A stretch of 12,825 nucleotides of DNA, taken from contig HF989213.1 of assembly GCA_000431275.1 (NCBI GenBank), forward strand, positions 46,690-59,514, given 5' to 3'. The notes under the pieces were generated by a model. That model was not told the origin of the DNA and searched no databases. It saw only the letters and a list, made by a program, of their open reading frames with translations. Numbering within the stretch: the first letter of the stretch is position 1; every line of letters starts with the position of its first letter. A program made the position numbers and the translations under genes. Origin of the DNA: Prevotella sp. CAG:755. GTDB taxonomy: Bacteria > Bacteroidota > Bacteroidia > Bacteroidales > Bacteroidaceae. This document shows, piece after piece, positions 1-6,695 of the stretch.

Positions 1-88
1 CCTCTCCCTTGCGGGCGGTGGCGGCGGGCCTGTGCCTTGTGCGGGGGCTCAAGGCCGATGCCTGATTGCGGGGCGGCCTTGCGTGTGC
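1..88. other. Window edge downstream of pta, no gene seen
   Basis: This GC-rich stretch follows the pta stop codon and shows no convincing reading frame. In many relatives an acetate kinase gene (ackA) lies directly after pta. Nothing of it can be recognised before the window ends, so that neighbour is only an expectation. Confidence 0.5.
51..80 (-). terminator. Possible hairpin just after pta
   Basis: AAGGCCG at 51-57 and CGGCCTT at 74-80 form a perfect 7-bp stem with a 16-nt loop, starting 9 nt past the pta stop. No run of T follows on the minus strand. It may be a weak terminator, a 3'-end stabilising hairpin, or chance in GC-rich DNA. Confidence 0.3.
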
Positions 89-1108
89 TTATTTTTCCTG
101 TGCCTTGGCGGCGATGGCCTGGTTGGCCGTGACGGCGATCATCTTGTAGACGTCGTCGGTGCTGCATCCGCGGCTGAGGTCGTTCACGGGGCGGGCGATG
201 CCTTGGAGGATGGGGCCGATGGCTTCGGCGCGGCCCAGGCGCTGCACGAGCTTGTAGCTGATGTTGCCTACTTCGAGACTCGGCACGACGAGCACGTTGG
301 CGTTTCCGGCAATGGGCGATCCGGGCGCTTTGCTGGCGCCTACGGCGGGCACGAGTGCGGCGTCGGCTTGGAGGTCGCCGTCGATTTTCAGGTTGGGGTC
401 CATTTCCTTGGCCCGGGCCACGGCGGCCACTACCTTGTCCACGACTTCATGTTTGGCCGAGCCTTTCGTCGAGAAGCTCAGCATGGCCACGCGGGGGTCG
501 GTGAAGCCGGCCACGGCTTTGGCCGTGCGGGCGGTGCAGACGGCAATCTGGGCGAGCTGGTCGACGTCGGGCACGGGCGTCACGGCAACGTCGCCCATGA
601 CGAGCACGCCGTCTTCGCCGTATTCCTGGGTCTGGGTGAGCAGCAGCATGGCGCCCGAGACGCATGTGATGCCCGGCGAGGTCTTGATGATTTGCAGGGC
701 GGGGCGCAGGACGTTGCCCGTCGTGTTGCGGGCGCCGGCCACCTGGCCGTCGGCGTCGCCGTTCTTGATCATGAGGCAGCCCAGGTAGAGCGGGTCCTTG
801 ACGAGTTCGCGGGCCTCTTCGATGGTCATGCCCTTTTTCTTCCTCAGTTCGGCGAGCAGTTGGGCGTATTCCTCGGCTTTCGGGTTGTCGTTCGGGTCGA
901 TGATGGTGGCGCCACCGATGTTCATCAGGTTCCAGTCGGCAGCCATGCTGCTGATTTCGCTCGGGTTGCCGATGAGGATGATGTCGGCGATGCCTTCGGC
1001 GATCGCCCGGTCGGCCGCGCGCAGGGTGCGGCCTTCCGTGCCCTCGGGCAGGACGATGCGCTGCTTCGAGCGGCGGGCACGGTTCAGGAGTTGACTGATT
1101 ATATCCAT
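89..1108 (-). CDS. pta: Phosphate acetyltransferase (Pta)
   Basis: Pta catalyses the reversible transfer of acetyl from acetyl-CoA to phosphate, giving acetyl phosphate and CoA. It is the first step of the acetate and ATP branch of fermentation and acts in the cytoplasm. The 339 residues match the short, single-domain class of Pta, which lacks the N-terminal regulatory domain of the E. coli enzyme. Family landmarks are visible: VLPEGTEGRTLRA (19-31), the SGAML stretch (151-155), GDVAVTPVPD (172-181), FSTKGSAKH (212-220) and the C-terminal ARPVNDLSRGCSTDDV (305-320). The ATG chosen lies just below a TAnnTTTG promoter element and starts the family-typical MDIISQLLNRAR. The gene has its own promoter and is not part of the upstream DUF4834 operon. 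Acetyl-CoA made by PflB elsewhere in this window is its natural substrate. Confidence 0.97.
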   Translation of the reverse strand: MDIISQLLNRARRSKQRIVLPEGTEGRTLRAADRAIAEGIADIILIGNPSEISSMAADWNLMNIGGATIIDPNDNPKAEEYAQLLAELRKKKGMTIEEARELVKDPLYLGCLMIKNGDADGQVAGARNTTGNVLRPALQIIKTSPGITCVSGAMLLLTQTQEYGEDGVLVMGDVAVTPVPDVDQLAQIAVCTARTAKAVAGFTDPRVAMLSFSTKGSAKHEVVDKVVAAVARAKEMDPNLKIDGDLQADAALVPAVGASKAPGSPIAGNANVLVVPSLEVGNISYKLVQRLGRAEAIGPILQGIARPVNDLSRGCSTDDVYKMIAVTANQAIAAKAQEK

Positions 1109-1132
1109 TTTACAGGTGTTTTAGTAGCCCTG

Positions 1133-1140
1133 CAAAGGTA
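1133..1140 (-). promoter_or_regulatory. pta promoter -7 element
   Basis: Read on the minus strand the sequence is TACCTTTG, a full match to the Bacteroidota -7 consensus TAnnTTTG. It ends 24 nt before the pta ATG and is followed by C, as at the other five candidates here. No clear -33 TTG was found at the usual distance. Confidence 0.65.
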
Positions 1141-1286
1141 AGGCTTTTCCGTCAGAGGCGTAGCGGCCGGCGGGCTTTTTTCTATGCCGGCTTGGCAAAT
1201 CGGCTGGGGGATGGGCCACGGGAGCATGGCCGGAAAGGGGTGGGAGGCTGTGTGTGGCATGCGCCATGGCGGCGGCCTGCCGGGTT
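1141..1286. other. Spacer between the DUF4834 gene and the pta promoter
   Basis: This GC-rich spacer shows no supported gene. It holds short inverted repeats, such as GGCCA 1214-1218 with TGGCC 1227-1231, but none forms a convincing terminator. The end of the psd-pssA-DUF4834 transcript must lie here or run into pta. The sequence does not decide which. Confidence 0.5.
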
Positions 1287-1532
1287 TTATTTCTTGATTT
1301 CTTCGAAGTCGACGTACTCGCCCTCGTCCTTGCCGAAGATTTTGTTGGGGTCCTTTTTTGTGTGCTGCGTGTTCTTCTTTTCCTGTGAGGTGTGGCCGTG
1401 CCCGGTTGTTTGCCTCCGGTTTTGTGTGTGGGGCGGACGGCCGATGAGGGTGTAGACGATGTTGCGCACGGCCACGAACAGCCCAATGATCAGGACGAAG
1501 AGGAACAGGAAAAGGCAGCCGAGCGTTTTCAT
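1287..1532 (-). CDS. DUF4834 family small membrane protein
   Basis: The product is an 81-residue protein of unknown function, recognised as DUF4834, a family I know only from Bacteroidota. A single hydrophobic helix spans about residues 4-22 (LGCLFLFLFVLIIGLFVAV). A polar, low-complexity, probably disordered middle rich in Thr, Lys, His and Gln follows (about 32-65). The C-terminus ends in an acidic motif with GEYVDFEEI (71-79), the most family-like part. Topology is likely one membrane anchor with a soluble tail. The start overlaps the pssA stop by 4 nt (ATGA), so translation is probably coupled to pssA. Membership in the psd-pssA operon suggests a link to membrane lipid synthesis or its enzymes, but that is inference from position only. 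Confidence 0.85.
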   Translation of the reverse strand: MKTLGCLFLFLFVLIIGLFVAVRNIVYTLIGRPPHTQNRRQTTGHGHTSQEKKNTQHTKKDPNKIFGKDEGEYVDFEEIKK

Positions 1533-2263
1533 GCCTTGTCGGTTTTAGGATGGTTGCCCTGTGTGCGGCGGCCGGTGAGGATGGAGAGCACGACGTAGAG
1601 CACGATGACGGCGGAGAAGCCTGTCCAGCCCAGGATGACGAGCAGGACGATGCTGGCCAGGAGGAACGAGTAGCGGATGCGGTTGGCTGCCCAGCCGTAG
1701 GAGGTGAACTTCAAGGCGAACATGGGGATTTCGGCCACGAGCAGGTAGCACGAGAGGGCGGCGAGCACCATGATGACGTAGAACCCGTAGGGCGAGGCTG
1801 CCAGCGTGTCGCCGCAGCCCACGGCGAGGGCGCTCCAGAAGAGGGCATTGGCCGGGGTGGGGAGGCCGATGAAGGTGTGGGTCTGGCGCGTGTCGAGGTT
1901 GAACTTGGCCAGCCGCAGGGCCGAGAACGCGGCGATGAGGAAGGCCAGGTAGGGGACGACGAGGCGGGCGGTCGCGCCGGCGAAGGGCAGTTCCGTTTCG
2001 CTGAGGAGGGCAAAGGCCATTGCGGCGGGCGCCACGCCGAACGTGACGTCGTCGGCCAGCGAATCGAGCTCCTTGCCGATGGGCGAGGCCACGTGGAGCA
2101 GCCTTGCGGCAAAGCCGTCGAAGAAGTCGAACACCGCGCCCGTGACGACGGCGGCCATCGCGGCAGCAAAGCTGCCCTGCAAGGCGAAAACCGTGGCCAC
2201 GCACCCGCTGAGCAGGTTGCAGCAGGTCAGCGCGTTGGGGATATGGCGTTTCAGGCTGGGCAT
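1529..2263 (-). CDS. pssA: CDP-diacylglycerol--serine O-phosphatidyltransferase
   Basis: This integral membrane enzyme joins CDP-diacylglycerol and L-serine into phosphatidylserine and CMP, the step before Psd. The 244 residues contain the complete CDP-alcohol phosphatidyltransferase signature D-x2-D-G-x2-A-R-x8-G-x3-D-x3-D: D46, D49, G50, A53, R54, G63, D67 and D71, where the aspartates bind metal and act in catalysis. Several hydrophobic helices follow, including about 90-112, 130-165 and 200-235, as expected for the family. The ATG at 2263 gives the family-typical start [20 protein letters not shown]. The frame stays open further upstream, but that extension is the shadow of psd and has no membrane-enzyme features. 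The start lies inside the last codons of psd (13-nt overlap) and the stop overlaps the DUF4834 start, so the three genes are translationally linked. Confidence 0.96.
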   Translation of the reverse strand: MPSLKRHIPNALTCCNLLSGCVATVFALQGSFAAAMAAVVTGAVFDFFDGFAARLLHVASPIGKELDSLADDVTFGVAPAAMAFALLSETELPFAGATARLVVPYLAFLIAAFSALRLAKFNLDTRQTHTFIGLPTPANALFWSALAVGCGDTLAASPYGFYVIMVLAALSCYLLVAEIPMFALKFTSYGWAANRIRYSFLLASIVLLVILGWTGFSAVIVLYVVLSILTGRRTQGNHPKTDKA

Positions 2264-2952
2264 GAGGGGTGGAGTTTGGCGATGACGGTCTGGTTGCCCG
2301 TCGTGGCCTGTCCGAGCTTCACTTTGACTTCGGCCGTGAGCGGCAGGAAGACGTCGACGCGCGAGCCGAACTTGATGAAGCCCAGGTGCTCGTCGATGTA
2401 GCATTCCTCGTCGGGGCGGGCGTAGGTGACGATGCGGCGGGCGACGGCGCCGGCAATCTGGCGCACGAGCACCTCTTCGCCCGCGGGGGTCTCGATGACT
2501 ACGGTGGTGCGCTCGTTTTCCATGCTGGCTTTCGGAAGCCAGGCCTTGTGGAAGTTGCCGTTCTGGTGCTCGACGAGCTTTACGAAGCCTTCGACAGGGA
2601 ACCAGTTGGCGTGCACGTTGGTCAGCGACATGAAGATGGAGACCATGATGCGGCGGTCGTGGAAGTACTCGTTCTCTTCGACTTCCTCGACCACGACCAC
2701 CTTGCCGTCGGCTCCGGCGACGACGGTGTTCTCGATGTCGCCGCCGAAGAGGCGTATCGGACAGCGGAAGAAGTTGACTGCGATGCCGTAGGCCACCAGC
2801 GTCACGACGAGGACGAGGAACGACCAGAACGACAGTCCTGCCGCCCAGAACACCAAGGCATTGAGCGCTACGACAGCAAGGGCGCTCCATGTGAGCATGG
2901 GCGTCCCTTCACGGTGAAGGCGTATCTGTTTGAGTCGTTTTATTCTTCCCAT
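2251..2952 (-). CDS. psd: Phosphatidylserine decarboxylase (Psd)
   Basis: Psd removes CO2 from phosphatidylserine to make phosphatidylethanolamine. It is a pyruvoyl enzyme made by self-cleavage of a proenzyme at a Gly-Ser bond. Here the cleavage motif is FGS at 195-197 (G196/S197), inside [12 protein letters not shown], the short-form variant of the LGST motif of E. coli Psd. Ser197 should become the pyruvoyl group of a small alpha chain. Other conserved parts are ADGKV (81-85) and [16 protein letters not shown] (107-122, with His114). Two hydrophobic helices near the N-terminus (about 19-39 and 42-62) anchor it in the inner membrane. At 233 residues it is a short-class Psd. It is the first gene of a three-gene operon and shares 13 nt with pssA. 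M1 is the first in-frame ATG; M19 is possible but would remove the charged GRIKRLK leader. Confidence 0.96.
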   Translation of the reverse strand: MGRIKRLKQIRLHREGTPMLTWSALAVVALNALVFWAAGLSFWSFLVLVVTLVAYGIAVNFFRCPIRLFGGDIENTVVAGADGKVVVVEEVEENEYFHDRRIMVSIFMSLTNVHANWFPVEGFVKLVEHQNGNFHKAWLPKASMENERTTVVIETPAGEEVLVRQIAGAVARRIVTYARPDEECYIDEHLGFIKFGSRVDVFLPLTAEVKVKLGQATTGNQTVIAKLHPSCPA

Positions 2953-3083
2953 AACGTGCAGCCCGGGCGGGCATGGCGTTTCCTGTTTGCGGGTCAGTAG
3001 GGGGAGACGGGAACCGTGCGTGGAGGGCGTGTCGCCTTCTGCGGGGATGTGCCGGGCCGTGTCCTTCCTTTTCCTTTGCGTGG

Positions 3084-3091
3084 CAAAGATA
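3084..3091 (-). promoter_or_regulatory. psd operon promoter
   Basis: The minus strand reads TATCTTTG, a full -7 consensus match, with TTCG 19 nt upstream (3111-3114) as a one-mismatch -33 element. It ends 131 nt before the psd ATG, so the leader would be unusually long for this window. The region 2953-3083 holds no gene I can support. Confidence 0.6.
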
Positions 3092-3137
3092 CGGAATTAT
3101 AATGAAAAACCGAACGGAAAGGGCTGAAATAGTACGT

Positions 3138-3167
3138 GCGCGCAACGGATGTGTCCGCCGTGCGCGC
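3138..3167 (-). terminator. Possible hairpin downstream of cdaA
   Basis: GCGCGCA (3138-3144) and TGCGCGC (3161-3167) form a 7-bp stem, and an inner CGGA/TCCG can pair after small bulges. It lies 41 nt past the cdaA stop and before the psd promoter, where the folP-cdaA transcript should end. No long T-run follows, so it is at best a weak terminator. Confidence 0.35.
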
Positions 3168-3208
3168 TGTTTGGCACATTCGGCCTTTCTCTGTGCGCCG
3201 GGCGGGGG

Positions 3209-3970
3209 CTACTTCCAGTTTTCGGTCAGCCGGTGTTCGAGCTCCTCGGCTGTGAGGCGCAGGTAGAACTGTCCGTTCTGGGCCATGGAGATGCCGCCTG
3301 TCTCTTCGGAGACGATGATGGCCATGCAGTCTGTTTTTTGCGAGATGCCGAGCGCGGCGCGGTGACGGAGGCCGAGGGCCTTGGGGATGTCCGAGTCGTG
3401 GGCCACGGGCAGGATGCAGCCGGCCGCTGTGATGCGCTTGTGGCTGATGATCATGGCGCCGTCGTGCAGGGGGCTGTTCTTGAAGAAGATGTTTTCGATG
3501 AGGCGTTGGGTGATGTTCGCGTTGATCATGTCGCCTGAGCGGATGTATTCGTTCAGGCCCACGTTCTGCTCGATGACGATGAGGGCGCCCACTTTCTGCT
3601 TCGACATGCTCATGCAGGCCATCACGATGGGCATGACGTCCTCTCGGCTGACGTCGCTCTTCTTCACGCCGAGCAGGTGGAGCACCACGTGCGCCTTGTG
3701 GTGCGCCCCGATGGTCGAGAAGAACCGCCGTATCTCTTCTTGGAAAAGGATGATGAGCGCCAGTCCGCCCATGTTGATCAGCTTGTCGAGTATGGTGCCC
3801 ATGAGGCGCATCTCGAACACCTGTGTCACCAGCATCCACACGATGACGAAGATGATGATGCCCGAGAAGATGTTGGCGGCGCTCGATTCTTTCATCAAGC
3901 GGTAAATGTAGTAGAGGATGAGGGCGACCGAGAGGATGTCGATCACGTCTTTCACGCCGAAGTCAATCAT
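3209..3970 (-). CDS. cdaA: Diadenylate cyclase CdaA (c-di-AMP synthase)
   Basis: CdaA condenses two ATP into cyclic di-AMP, a second messenger that in other bacteria controls potassium and osmolyte transport and cell-wall balance. The 253-residue protein has three predicted N-terminal membrane helices (about 9-25, 33-52 and 56-76), then a cytoplasmic DAC domain (about 95-240). Both catalytic signatures are intact: DGA at 170-172 in LHDGAMII and RHR at 202-204 in GLRHRAALG. SEETGGIS (221-228) is also family-typical. The ATG at 3970 gives MIDFGVKDVIDI, just ahead of the first helix, and overlaps the folP stop as ATGA; the open frame further upstream is shadow of folP. No cdaR regulator gene is beside it. 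Confidence 0.96.
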   Translation of the reverse strand: MIDFGVKDVIDILSVALILYYIYRLMKESSAANIFSGIIIFVIVWMLVTQVFEMRLMGTILDKLINMGGLALIILFQEEIRRFFSTIGAHHKAHVVLHLLGVKKSDVSREDVMPIVMACMSMSKQKVGALIVIEQNVGLNEYIRSGDMINANITQRLIENIFFKNSPLHDGAMIISHKRITAAGCILPVAHDSDIPKALGLRHRAALGISQKTDCMAIIVSEETGGISMAQNGQFYLRLTAEELEHRLTENWK

Positions 3971-4824
3971 GGCTGAGGCTTTGGGGGTTGGAGGGCACCG
4001 ACTATCTTGACGGCTTCGGTGGCCGCTTTCACGTCGTGGACGCGCAGGATGGACGCTCCTTTCATCAGGGCGATGGCGTGGATGGCGGTTGTCCCGTTCA
4101 GGGCGTCTTCGGGGCCTCCCCCGACGAGGCGCCAGATCATCGACTTGCGCGAGACGCCCACCAGCACGGGCAGGCCGAGTGCCACAAGCTCGTCGAGGTG
4201 GGCAAGCAGGTCGTAGTTCTGTGCCACCGTCTTTCCGAAGCCGAAGCCCGGGTCGAGGATGACGTCGGCAGCGCCCATGGCGTGCAGCCGTTGCGCGCCG
4301 CGGGCCAGGGTCTGGAACACTTCGGCCACCACGTCGTCGTAGTGCGGCTCGCGCTGCATGGTCTGCGGCGTGCCCTGCATGTGCATCAGCACGTAGGGCA
4401 CGCCCAGGCGCGCTACGGTGTCGAACATGGCCGCGTCGAGCTGGCCGCCGGCTATGTCGTTGATGATGGATACGCCGTATTCCTCGACACACATGCGGGC
4501 CACGTCGGCGCGGAACGTGTCGACCGATACGGGCATCTCCGGCGCCTCGCGGGCAATCACGCCCAGCCCCATGCGCAGGCGCTCCATCTCTTCGGCTGCG
4601 GGCACGTCGGCTGCCCCGGGCCGCGAGGAGTAGGCCCCGATGTCGATGAAGTCGGCCCCTTCGTCGCGGATCTGCCTGACGCGTGCGGCCACGGCTTCGG
4701 CGCCGGGCGTGCGGCTGCCGGCGTAGAACGAGTCGGGCGTCACGTTCAGGATGCCCATCACCCGGGGAGTCGAGAGGTCCATCAGGCGGCCCCGGATGTT
4801 CAGCGTGCGTTTTCTGTTGGTCAT
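3967..4824 (-). CDS. folP: Dihydropteroate synthase (FolP)
   Basis: FolP condenses 6-hydroxymethyl-dihydropterin pyrophosphate with p-aminobenzoate to form dihydropteroate in folate synthesis, and is the target of sulfonamides. The 285-residue TIM-barrel protein shows GILNVTPDSF (24-33), DIGAYSSRPG (61-70, the flexible pABA loop), VDTF (101-104), NDIAGG (122-127), DPGFGFGKT (191-199), GVSRKSM (223-229) and a final RVHDV (261-265), all in family order. The ATG at 4824 was chosen because it lies about 31 nt below a good promoter and gives a normal length. The longer open frame upstream would run through that promoter. The last base triplet overlaps the cdaA start. I see nothing that by itself marks sulfonamide resistance. 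Confidence 0.96.
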   Translation of the reverse strand: MTNRKRTLNIRGRLMDLSTPRVMGILNVTPDSFYAGSRTPGAEAVAARVRQIRDEGADFIDIGAYSSRPGAADVPAAEEMERLRMGLGVIAREAPEMPVSVDTFRADVARMCVEEYGVSIINDIAGGQLDAAMFDTVARLGVPYVLMHMQGTPQTMQREPHYDDVVAEVFQTLARGAQRLHAMGAADVILDPGFGFGKTVAQNYDLLAHLDELVALGLPVLVGVSRKSMIWRLVGGGPEDALNGTTAIHAIALMKGASILRVHDVKAATEAVKIVGALQPPKPQP

Positions 4825-4855
4825 TCCGTGAATTTCTTGTTTCGCTTTCAATAGG

Positions 4856-4887
4856 CAAAGATAGCGAAAGGCGAGAGCATAGGCAAG
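4856..4887 (-). promoter_or_regulatory. folP-cdaA promoter
   Basis: This is the best promoter match in the window. The minus strand reads TATCTTTG at 4856-4863, preceded by exactly 20 nt and then CTTG at 4884-4887. This fits the Bacteroidota layout of a -33 TTTG-like box and a -7 TAnnTTTG box. The predicted leader to the folP ATG is about 26 nt. Confidence 0.75.
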
Positions 4888-5078
4888 AGAAACCCTGTTT
4901 TCTCGACAACTTTGCCGAGCCGCATCCTGTCTTCGTGGAAAAAAGAGATACGAAAAGGCGTGCGCCGAAGCGGGGAGCCGGCCGTTTTCCCTCCTTCCGG
5001 AAGGGCAAAAGCCCTGTCTCCTTGGCGGGTGTATGCGAGAATATCCCCGGCGGGCGGAGCCATGTGGCCGAAAAGGCC

Positions 5079-5086
5079 TAACTTTG
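5079..5086 (+). promoter_or_regulatory. murF promoter -7 element
   Basis: TAACTTTG matches the -7 consensus and lies 32 nt before the murF ATG. It is followed by CG and an A-rich leader with GAAGGA close to the start codon, which could act as a weak ribosome binding site. No clear -33 box was found 19-21 nt upstream. Confidence 0.65.
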
Positions 5087-5118
5087 CGCCCTGAACGACG
5101 AAACAAAAACGAAGGACC

Positions 5119-6414
5119 ATGATTGAAATCCCAGACTTATACGCCCTTTTCTGCGACCATCCTGTGGTGACGACCGACACGCGCGACTGCCCTGCCGGTT
5201 CGATATTCTTCGCTCTGCGCGGAGCCACGTTCGACGGCAACGCCTTTGCCCTGAAAGCCTTGGAGGCCGGATGTGCCTGTGCCGTCGTCGACGACCCTGC
5301 TGTCGGGGGCGACGAGCGGCTGCTCCACGTGCCCGACGCCCTCGCTGCCCTGCAAGGGCTGGCAGCCTTTCACCGCCGCCGGCTCGGCACGCCGGTGGTG
5401 CAGGTGACCGGGACGAACGGAAAGACCACCACCAAGGAACTCATCACAGCCGTGCTGCGCCAGCGCTTCCGCGTCTTGGCCACGGAAGGCAACTTCAACA
5501 ACCACATCGGGGTGCCTAAAACCCTGTTGCGCCTGACGGCGGCCGACGAGGTGGCCGTCGTCGAGACGGGCGCCAACCACCCCGGCGAGATTGCCGCGCT
5601 CAGCCGCATAGCCGACCCCGACTGCGGCCTGATCACCAACGTGGGCAAGGCGCATCTCGAAGGCTTCGGCTCGTTCGAGGGCGTCGTCCGGACCAAGGGC
5701 GAACTTTACGACTACCTCCGCCGGAAAGGCGGCTACGTCTTCCTCGACGCCGACAATGCCCACCTCGCCGCCATCGCCGGGGGGCTCGCCGCCTTCCGCT
5801 ACGGCGCGCCCGGACGGGGATATGACGTCGAGGGCGAGCTGGCCGGCGACGGCCCCATGCTCTCGCTGCGTTGGCGACCGGCCGGCGGCGAGTGGCAGAC
5901 GGTCGGGACTCACCTTGTCGGCGCCTACAACCTCAGCAATGCCCTGGCCGCTGCGGCCGTGGGCACGCGTTTCGGCGTGGCGCCCGAGGCCGTCAGCCAG
6001 GCGCTGGCTGACTACGTGCCGACCAACAACCGCTCCGAGCTCCTCGACACGGGGCGCAACCGCCTGATTGTCGATGCCTACAACGCCAACCCGACGAGCA
6101 TGGCCGTCGCCCTCGACAACTTCGGCCGCATCCGCTCCGGCGCGAAGATGGTCATCCTCGGCGACATGCGCGAGCTGGGCGAGGCTTCGGACGCGGAGCA
6201 CCAGGCCGTGGCCGACCGCATCGCCCGGCTGGGGTGCAGCGAGGCCTGGCTCGTGGGGCCGAACTTCGCGCGGACGCGCCACGAGGGCTGCCGCACCTTT
6301 GCCGACGTCGAGGCTGTCAAACAGGCCCTCGCCGCCGAACCCGTGGCCGGGAGGCTCATCCTCATCAAGGGCAGCAACGCGACGCGGCTCTTCGAACTGC
6401 CCGCCCTGCTCTGA
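5119..6414 (+). CDS. murF: UDP-MurNAc-tripeptide--D-Ala-D-Ala ligase (MurF)
   Basis: MurF adds D-alanyl-D-alanine to UDP-MurNAc-tripeptide using ATP, the last cytoplasmic amino-acid step in making the peptidoglycan precursor. The 431-residue protein has the three Mur-ligase domains. The N-terminal UDP-substrate domain covers about 1-90. The ATPase domain has the P-loop TGTNGKTTT (97-105), ETGANHPGEI (149-158), NVGKAHLEGFGS (174-185) and RTKGEL (191-196), where K193 is the expected carbamylated lysine. The C-terminal domain has AYNANPTSM (320-328), an ILGDMRELG motif and the terminal KGSNATRLFELP. Length is normal. The gene stands alone with its own promoter, divergent from folP, as is usual for murF outside the dcw cluster in this phylum. 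Confidence 0.97.
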   Translation: MIEIPDLYALFCDHPVVTTDTRDCPAGSIFFALRGATFDGNAFALKALEAGCACAVVDDPAVGGDERLLHVPDALAALQGLAAFHRRRLGTPVVQVTGTNGKTTTKELITAVLRQRFRVLATEGNFNNHIGVPKTLLRLTAADEVAVVETGANHPGEIAALSRIADPDCGLITNVGKAHLEGFGSFEGVVRTKGELYDYLRRKGGYVFLDADNAHLAAIAGGLAAFRYGAPGRGYDVEGELAGDGPMLSLRWRPAGGEWQTVGTHLVGAYNLSNALAAAAVGTRFGVAPEAVSQALADYVPTNNRSELLDTGRNRLIVDAYNANPTSMAVALDNFGRIRSGAKMVILGDMRELGEASDAEHQAVADRIARLGCSEAWLVGPNFARTRHEGCRTFADVEAVKQALAAEPVAGRLILIKGSNATRLFELPALL

Positions 6415-6659
6415 CGCCGGCGCTCCCGCTGTGTGGAGCGCGCTTACTCATTAATTTATTATAGCCCGCAGCTGCGGACCCGGAGAGGGGGCGCGGCTGC
6501 GGCTTTCTGTCGGCCGCCGCGCCGCGCCGGGACGGCTTCCCGCTCCGGCTGTCGCCCGGGCCGTCGGAACGGGAGGCGGGGGCATGGGCGGTCCGGTGGA
6601 GCTGAAAAGTTGTAACCGTTTGTTAATGTTTTTGTAAGCAGTGTGCAACGAGGCTGCCG
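6415..6659. other. GC-rich, palindrome-rich spacer after murF
   Basis: No gene is supported in this spacer. It contains several overlapping inverted repeats: the hairpin at 6420-6441, the 12-bp palindrome CCGCAGCTGCGG at 6466-6477, GGCGCGGC 6490-6497 with GCCGCGCC 6516-6523, and GACGGC 6531-6536 with GCCGTC 6560-6565. None is followed by a T-run. Base composition changes sharply near 6605 to the AT-rich promoter region of the next gene. I do not recognise a known riboswitch here. Confidence 0.45.
6420..6441 (+). terminator. Possible murF terminator hairpin
   Basis: GCGCTCC (6420-6426) and GGAGCGC (6435-6441) pair perfectly over 7 bp with an 8-nt loop, beginning 6 nt past the murF stop. An AT-rich but not T-pure tract follows at 6444-6463. 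It fits a terminator by position, though the tail is not classical. Confidence 0.45.
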
Positions 6660-6667
6660 TACTTTTG
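6660..6667 (+). promoter_or_regulatory. TonB-dependent receptor promoter -7 element
   Basis: TACTTTTG fits TAnnTTTG and ends 28 nt before the receptor ATG. A TTTG lies upstream at 6631-6634, but the 25-nt spacing is longer than the usual 19-21. A 9-bp inverted repeat brackets this element, with GTTAATGTT at 6622-6630 and AACATTAAC at 6677-6685. Confidence 0.6.
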
Positions 6668-6695
6668 CAGCGAATTAACATTAACGTTTATCAAC

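Larger units (their letters stand above)
4825..5118. other. Divergent intergenic region folP/murF
   Basis: These 294 bases separate two divergent genes and carry a promoter at each end, facing outward. The roughly 190 bases between the promoters hold no supported gene. They include a short GAGAAA/TTTCTC hairpin (4887-4904) that overlaps the -33 side of the folP promoter. Open frames crossing this stretch look like extensions of folP shadow frames. Confidence 0.55.

Noticed and set aside
32..1141. 369-residue plus-strand frame opposite pta
   Set aside because: It is codon-aligned antisense shadow, Gly-, His- and Val-rich low complexity, opposite a clear Pta.
2264..2890. N-terminal extension of pssA in the same frame
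   Set aside because: The extension is Arg-rich and featureless and lies over psd in another frame. The ATG at 2263 gives a normal PssA N-terminus and length.
3971..5008. N-terminal extension of cdaA in the same frame
   Set aside because: The extension is Arg-rich shadow of folP. CdaA starts naturally at 3970, just before its first membrane helix.
4825..5106. N-terminal extension of folP
   Set aside because: It would run through the folP promoter and adds 94 residues with no similarity to dihydropteroate synthase.
4848..5240. 130-residue minus-strand frame between folP and murF
   Set aside because: It overlaps the start of murF and both divergent promoters, and its translation has no recognisable features.
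6415..6695. Cobalamin or other riboswitch before the TonB-dependent receptor
   Set aside because: TonB receptors are often cobalamin-controlled, but the conserved riboswitch core was not seen and the leader after the -7 element is only about 28 nt.
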